Assembly: GCA_963768185.1 (NCBI GenBank)
Contig: CAVYGS010000004.1
Span: 1,488,001 to 1,552,000 of the forward strand
Reading direction: 5' to 3'
From: Palsa-461 sp963768185
GTDB taxonomy: Bacteria > Actinomycetota > Acidimicrobiia > Acidimicrobiales > RAAP-2
DNA: 64,000 nucleotides
Part shown: positions 60,037 to 64,000 of the stretch, one piece after another
Layout: each line of letters opens with the position of its first letter
Numbering within the stretch: position 1 is the first letter of the stretch
Translations under genes and position numbers: made by a program
The notes under the pieces: generated by a model
The model's database searches: none
The model's input: the letters and a program-made list of their open reading frames with translations, nothing else
What the model was told of the DNA's origin: nothing

Positions 60037-61232
60037 GGCGGTTCGAGGCCAACAGCCGAGTGGCGATCGTCGGCTACGCCCAGAGCCCGGTGAAGCGCCA
60101 CGCCGAAGAGACCCTTGGCGCGCTGACCGTCGAGACCGCCCGGCACGCCATCGCCGACGCCGGGCTGTCCGTCGAGCAGGTCGACGGCTTCGTGACGGCG
60201 AGCCTGTTTCCGACCGCCGGGGCGCACGTCGCCGAGGACGGGGTCAGCCTGGTCACCGCCAACTGGCTGGCCGAGCACCTCGGCGTGAACCCGCGCTATG
60301 CCGCTGGCTTTCAGGGGTTCGGTCAGCTCCCCGGCTCGGTGTCGATGGCGGTCAACGCCGTGGCCAGCGGAGCCGCGGACTACGTCCTCGTCCACCGGGC
60401 CCTTCACAATCCCCGCGGCCGCTACCACGAGAACCCCATGCAAGAGGCCGGAGGCGGCCGGCAGTGGACGGTGCCCCAGGGCTACTTCGGGCCGCTCGCC
60501 ATGATCGCCCTCGCCTACAACGAGTACCTGCAGCGCTACGGGGCGACCCGCGAGGCCATGGCAATGGTCGTGGCCGAGGCCCGGAAGAACGGCTCGAGGA
60601 TCCCGTGGTCCCACTGGCACGGCTCGCCGCTCTCGGTCGAGGAGTATCTCGCCGCGCCGATGATCAACGACCCGATCTGCCGGTTCGACTGCGACATCCC
60701 CGTCGACGGCGCGGCGGCCTTCGTGTTCACCTCGGCCGAGCGCGCCCGGGACCTCTCGCACCGTCCGGTCTACGTCGCCGGCTACGCCACGGGCGCTCCG
60801 GCGAAGCACCGTCTGCCGCTGCACTGGCCGCTCGACGACATCATGGAAGTCGGACAAGAGACCGGTCGTCGCCTGTGGGAGGCGAGCGGCGTCGGTCCGA
60901 GTGAGGTGGACGTTTGCCAGGTCTACGACGGGTTCTCGCCCTTCGTCTACTTCTGGATGGAGTCGCTCGGCCTGTGTCCGGTGGGCGAGGCGCATCGCTT
61001 CGTCCTCGATGGCGGCATCGACAGCGACCGCTCTGGCGCGCTCCCCGTCCTCTCGGGTGGTGGGGCCCTCGGGAACGGGCGGATGCACGGGGTGCCCCAG
61101 ATGCTCGAGTGCTACCTGCAGCTCGCGGGCCGAGCCGCAGAGCGCCAGCGCCCCAACCCGTCGATCGGGGTCGCATGTCACTCCTCGCCCCACTTCGGTG
61201 GCGCGGTCGTCTACAGCGCCGAGGAGCTCTGA
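60033..61232 (+). CDS. Thiolase-like lipid-transfer/aldolase (Ltp2-like)
   Basis: 399 residues from a GTG overlapping the DUF35 stop. VAIVGYAQSPVKRHAEETLG and ALTVETARHAIADAGLSVEQ are the thiolase fold start, DVCQVYDGFSPFVYFWMESL and GACHSSPHFGGAVVYSAEEL-type residues (VACHSSPHFGGAVVY) the C-terminal half. The usual nucleophile Cys of thiolases near residue 90 is not evident (GFQGFGQLPGSVSMA instead), consistent with the Ltp2-type retro-aldolases that act with a DUF35 partner. Probable role: C-C cleavage of a beta-hydroxyacyl-CoA. Confidence 0.88.
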   Translation: MRRFEANSRVAIVGYAQSPVKRHAEETLGALTVETARHAIADAGLSVEQVDGFVTASLFPTAGAHVAEDGVSLVTANWLAEHLGVNPRYAAGFQGFGQLPGSVSMAVNAVASGAADYVLVHRALHNPRGRYHENPMQEAGGGRQWTVPQGYFGPLAMIALAYNEYLQRYGATREAMAMVVAEARKNGSRIPWSHWHGSPLSVEEYLAAPMINDPICRFDCDIPVDGAAAFVFTSAERARDLSHRPVYVAGYATGAPAKHRLPLHWPLDDIMEVGQETGRRLWEASGVGPSEVDVCQVYDGFSPFVYFWMESLGLCPVGEAHRFVLDGGIDSDRSGALPVLSGGGALGNGRMHGVPQMLECYLQLAGRAAERQRPNPSIGVACHSSPHFGGAVVYSAEEL

Positions 61233-61237
61233 GGAAG

Positions 61238-61396
61238 GTGTCGGACCGCGCGCCGACTCCGGAACCGACTCCGTCGGGCCGATCGCACTCGACGCCGGAT
61301 CTCGCGCAGGTGAGGGCGCATCTCGACCGGGCCGGGTCGGCGTCGGGGAAGCTGCAGAAGTTCGTGCACCGAGAACGATTGGCCAAGGACCGATGA
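61238..61396 (+). CDS. Small conserved-context protein, unknown
   Basis: 52 residues from a GTG with GAGGAAG upstream, beginning MSDRAPTPEPTPSGRSHSTP and ending KFVHRERLAKDR. The first third is Pro/Ser/Thr-rich and the rest a basic helix. It fits exactly between the aldolase (5-base gap) and the kinase-like gene (ATGA overlap), which supports it being real. I do not recognise it. Confidence 0.5.
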   Translation: MSDRAPTPEPTPSGRSHSTPDLAQVRAHLDRAGSASGKLQKFVHRERLAKDR

Positions 61397-62456
61397 CCCG
61401 CGCGACGCCGCACGTGCCCGACACACTCGAAGAGGTGCTGTCTCCGGAGTGGCTCAGCGCGGCGCTCGGTGGGCAGTTCCCCGGGATCAAGGTGACCTCG
61501 GCCACGCTCGGGCCGGTGATCTCCCGCGTGTCCACCAACGCCAGATTCCAGATCACTTGCGAAGGCGACGCGCCGCCGGAGTGCCGGCCAACCTGTGCGT
61601 CAAGGGGTACTTCACCGACTGCTCGGAGGTGGCGGCGATGAGCCGGTCGGCGGGGGAGCCCGAGGTGCACTTCTACCGGGAACTCGCCGAAGACGCCGGC
61701 GTGCGCACCCTCCGAAGCCTTTACGCCGATGTCGATCCGCTCACTCACCATGGCGTGGTGATCACCGAGGACGTGGCGCACGAGGGCGCCGAGTTCCTCG
61801 ATGCCCTCAGTTCCTACACGCCGGATCAGGCGGCGCAGAGTCTCGACCAGTACGCGATCCTGCACGGTCGGACCTGGCGATCCGACGCTCTGGGGGCGCC
61901 GTGGCTCGCGCCGCGGGTCGAGGCCACCCTCAGGGCTCGGGGGATCCCCGAGATCAGCGGCAATTTCGAGGGGCCGATCGGCGCCGGGGTACCCGAGGGG
62001 ATCCGCGACGCCGAACGGCTGGTCGCGGTCATCCGGACGCTCGCTGGCGTGTTGCCCCGAGCCCAACCGCGATGCCTGCTGCACGGGGACGCCCATGTCG
62101 GCAACCTGTACCTCGACCCGCTGGGGCGTCCGTGCCTGGTCGATTGGCAGCTTGTTCAGCGGGGCCCGTGGTACCTCGACGTCGGCTACCACATCGGTTG
62201 CGCCGTGGCCGTGGAGGATCGCCGACGGACCGAGCGCGACCTCCTCTCGCACTACCTCGAGCGCCTGGTCGCCGAGGGCGGCGAGGCGCCTCCCTCGGAA
62301 GAGGCGTGGCGGAGCCTCGGCGTGGGGATCGTGTACGGCTTCTTCCTCTGGGCGATCACCCTCAAGGTCGCGCCTCCGGTTACCACGGCGATGCTGGAAC
62401 GGCTCGGCTCGGCCGTGGCCGACCACGACGCCTATACGAGCGTGATCGGGCCCTGA
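61393..62456 (+). pseudogene. Aminoglycoside-phosphotransferase-like kinase, one frameshift
   Basis: ATG at 61393 begins MTRATPHVPDTLEEVLSPEW and continues to NARFQITCEGDAP, the N-lobe start. At about 61571-61580 the frame shifts; the other frame continues VPANLCVKGYFTDCSEVAAM (ATP-site Lys) and later LLHGDAHVGNLYLDPLGRPC (catalytic H-G-D-x-H-x-x-N) and LVDWQLVQRGPWYLDVGYHI (metal Asp). Combined length about 354. This APH/choline-kinase-like family is common in acyl-CoA catabolic clusters of actinobacteria; its substrate is unknown. One missing base explains the break. Confidence 0.75.
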
Positions 62457-62553
62457 GCGCCCCCGGAACGACAGTGGACCGAGGGTTCGGCGCCCCTGGG
62501 TGACCACCAGAAATCAGCCGTGCGGATGGGCTTCGGGGAGTACCCGCCCCCGT

Positions 62554-63381
62554 TTACTCCCGGGATCGGCGGCGCTTCGGACGGAGGTTCGGATCTCCGC
62601 CGATGCCGGCCCAGCACATGCGCCACACGTGCTCGGCCACGACCTCGGGCAACTCGTTGAGCCCGCCGCCATGCACTGCATGGGCCATCGTCTGGACGAA
62701 GTGCAGGATCAGTGATGCGTCAAGGTCAACGTCGTCGGTCCTCGCGTGACCGGCTTCGCACACCGCCACGATGGCGTCGGCAACCAACACGCGGTACGGC
62801 TCGTAGACGGCCTCAACCGCGTCGGGAAACGTCTCGAGCAGCCGTTGGCGCTCCCGACCTCGCCAACGGATGATCCGCTGCTCGTGCTCGCTGTAGGTCA
62901 TGAGAATGGGCTGGGTGATGATGTGCTTCAGGCGCTCGACGGGCGGCGCCGACGGCACGTCGAGGAGAACAGCGCCCTCGTACATCGACTCCTCGAGCAT
63001 GGCGAGCAGAAGCTCGTCCTTACTGCCGAAGTACCGGTACAGCGTCTGCAAGGCAACGTCGGCGCGCTCGGCCACCTGCTTGACCGTGAAATCGAGGATC
63101 TCGTCTTTTCCCACCAGCTCCGAGGCGGCCTCGATGATGTCGTTTGCGATATCCCGGCCGTTCGTCTCCGCAGCCCGAGCCATCCGTGCGGCCGCCCGTG
63201 CCTCCCACTGCTTGGGCGGGAGCGCCGGCGGACGGCTCCGATCGTCCCTGCGACCGGTGTCGCTCGGCGATGCCTTCCGAGGCAACGTCTGGCGCCGGTT
63301 CGCCGCGATGCCGGGCCGAAGGGCAGCGCGTTGAGCTGCCCCGGGAGCTTGGCGGCTAGGCATCAACGGGAATCCTGCCAT
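62554..63381 (-). CDS. TetR-family transcription regulator
   Basis: 275 residues as drawn, but the first ~60 are Arg/Pro-rich and the true start may be the internal ATG at 63183. The helix-turn-helix is FTVKQVAERADVALQTLYRY followed by FGSKDELLLAMLEESMYEGA. The C-terminal ligand-binding domain (about 120-270) is helical. It is convergent with the catabolic operon and likely controls it or the adjacent CoA-transferase operon in response to a CoA ester or substrate (inference). Confidence 0.85.
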   Translation of the reverse strand: MAGFPLMPSRQAPGAAQRAALRPGIAANRRQTLPRKASPSDTGRRDDRSRPPALPPKQWEARAAARMARAAETNGRDIANDIIEAASELVGKDEILDFTVKQVAERADVALQTLYRYFGSKDELLLAMLEESMYEGAVLLDVPSAPPVERLKHIITQPILMTYSEHEQRIIRWRGRERQRLLETFPDAVEAVYEPYRVLVADAIVAVCEAGHARTDDVDLDASLILHFVQTMAHAVHGGGLNELPEVVAEHVWRMCWAGIGGDPNLRPKRRRSRE

Positions 63382-63427
63382 GGTCCCGAGATCCCGTTGG
63401 AATGGTCCCGCTCACTCTCGTCCTCCC

Positions 63428-64000
63428 TCAATACGGGTTGCCCCGCGAGTCGAGATAGTCCTCGACTGCGACCTGGTCCCTGATCAGTCGGTCGTATGCG
63501 GCGGCGTCGAGCCCTAAGACCTCGCGCATCACGTATTCGTTGTCCTCCCCGAGAGCCGGGGCTCCTCGCTCCCATGCCATCGGAATGCCGCGGAAGGGGT
63601 GCCCGGAATGGTGGAACGATCCGACGTCCCGGCTTGTGAGCGGCCGGATCCACTTGCGGGAGACAACCTGTGGATCGGACGTGAACGAGGCCTCGTCCAG
63701 CACCGGTGCCGCGGCGATGCCAACCGCCTGCAGTTCGTGGAAGGCGTCGAGCACCGACCGCGTCGACGTCCACTCGGTGATCGCGTCGTCCAGCTGGTCG
63801 TGTTCGCGCTGGCGTCCCACCGCGCTCGCCAGGCGAGCGTCCTTGGCGAGGTCGGCACGACCAATGACCCGCGTGAGCGCTTTCCAGGCCTCGTCATCCA
63901 CGACGGTCATGGCGATCATCCGGTCGTCGGCGCACCGATAGAGCCCCTGTGGCGCGCGGTCTCGGTCCCGGTTGCCGTGGCGAAGGGGCTCCTCCCCGAG
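63428..64000 (-). CDS. Family III CoA-transferase (5' part outside window)
   Basis: Open to the window edge. From the right edge it reads LGEEPLRHGNRDRDRAPQGL, YRCADDRMIAMTVVDDEAWK and ALTRVIGRADLAKDARLASA, the C-terminal half of CaiB/BaiF enzymes, ending YDRLIRDQVAVEDYLDSRGN-PY. About 190 codons seen of an expected ~400; the N-terminal half with the catalytic Asp lies beyond 64000. It is a second such enzyme in the cluster, upstream of and on the same strand as the TetR gene. Confidence 0.88.
   Translation of the reverse strand, partial: LGEEPLRHGNRDRDRAPQGLYRCADDRMIAMTVVDDEAWKALTRVIGRADLAKDARLASAVGRQREHDQLDDAITEWTSTRSVLDAFHELQAVGIAAAPVLDEASFTSDPQVVSRKWIRPLTSRDVGSFHHSGHPFRGIPMAWERGAPALGEDNEYVMREVLGLDAAAYDRLIRDQVAVEDYLDSRGNPY

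Noticed and set aside
59604..62507. 967-codon open frame on the minus strand
   Set aside because: It is antisense to DUF35, the aldolase and the kinase-like gene, which carry clear motifs; Arg/Gly/Val-rich composition is typical of a high-GC shadow frame.

Overview
The window is high-GC DNA from an actinobacterium. Class Acidimicrobiia is my best guess (inference), based on GC-rich codon use with many GTG starts, a Mec-CysO-CysM / rph / rdgB neighbourhood like that of mycobacteria, an F420-type (deazaflavin-dependent) oxidoreductase, and a P450/CoA-transferase/DUF35-thiolase catabolic cluster. RNA genes seen are tmRNA, tRNA-Leu(TAG) and tRNA-Gly(GCC).

Layout. 0-4.7 kb: partial HNH endonuclease, a tyrosine-recombinase-like gene overlapping a frameshifted DDE transposase, tmRNA, and a hicA(broken)-hicB pair. 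4.7-8.5 kb: heterodimeric ABC exporter. 8.5-12.4 kb: two mobile elements, one carrying tnpB and one of the IS630 family, stacked at the shared CTAG stop-codon site of two convergent genes (DUF1810 and tlyA). 12.4-17.8 kb: smpB, then mec, a hydrolase, cysO, cysM, an MBL-fold protein, rph and rdgB. 17.8-28 kb: a possible leader-peptide/sRNA region, a methyltransferase, a flavoprotein, an epoxide-hydrolase-like enzyme, a large cyclase-ATPase regulator, a second methyltransferase and a GT-C-like membrane protein. 28-38 kb: clpP followed by a Wzm/Wzt polysaccharide exporter with a methyltransferase and glycosyltransferases, then HAD, a broken enoyl-CoA hydratase, peroxiredoxin, orn and dut.

38.0-41.0 kb: a decayed integrative element in the 3' end of tRNA-Gly, bounded by a 43-bp direct repeat. 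It holds an ISAzo13-like IS, the 3' half of a Wadjet jetD-like gene and a toxin-antitoxin pair, but no integrase. 41-52.8 kb: MFS exporter, a patatin-like protein with an inserted membrane domain, an Abhydrolase_10-like protein, a cystathionine beta-synthase with an extra N-terminal domain, a frameshifted cystathionine gamma-synthase, a PilZ protein, a PAS-LuxR regulator and a mazEF-like pair. 53-64 kb: a long co-directional catabolic operon (ALDH, amidohydrolase, 3Fe-4S ferredoxin, SDR, P450, deazaflavin enzyme, CoA-transferase, DUF35, thiolase-like aldolase, small protein, kinase-like protein), flanked by a TetR gene and a second CoA-transferase on the other strand. This looks like CoA-dependent breakdown of a sterol-like or other alicyclic/lipid substrate.

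Several otherwise well-conserved genes carry single-base frameshifts, often in G/C runs. Some may be sequence errors rather than true pseudogenes.
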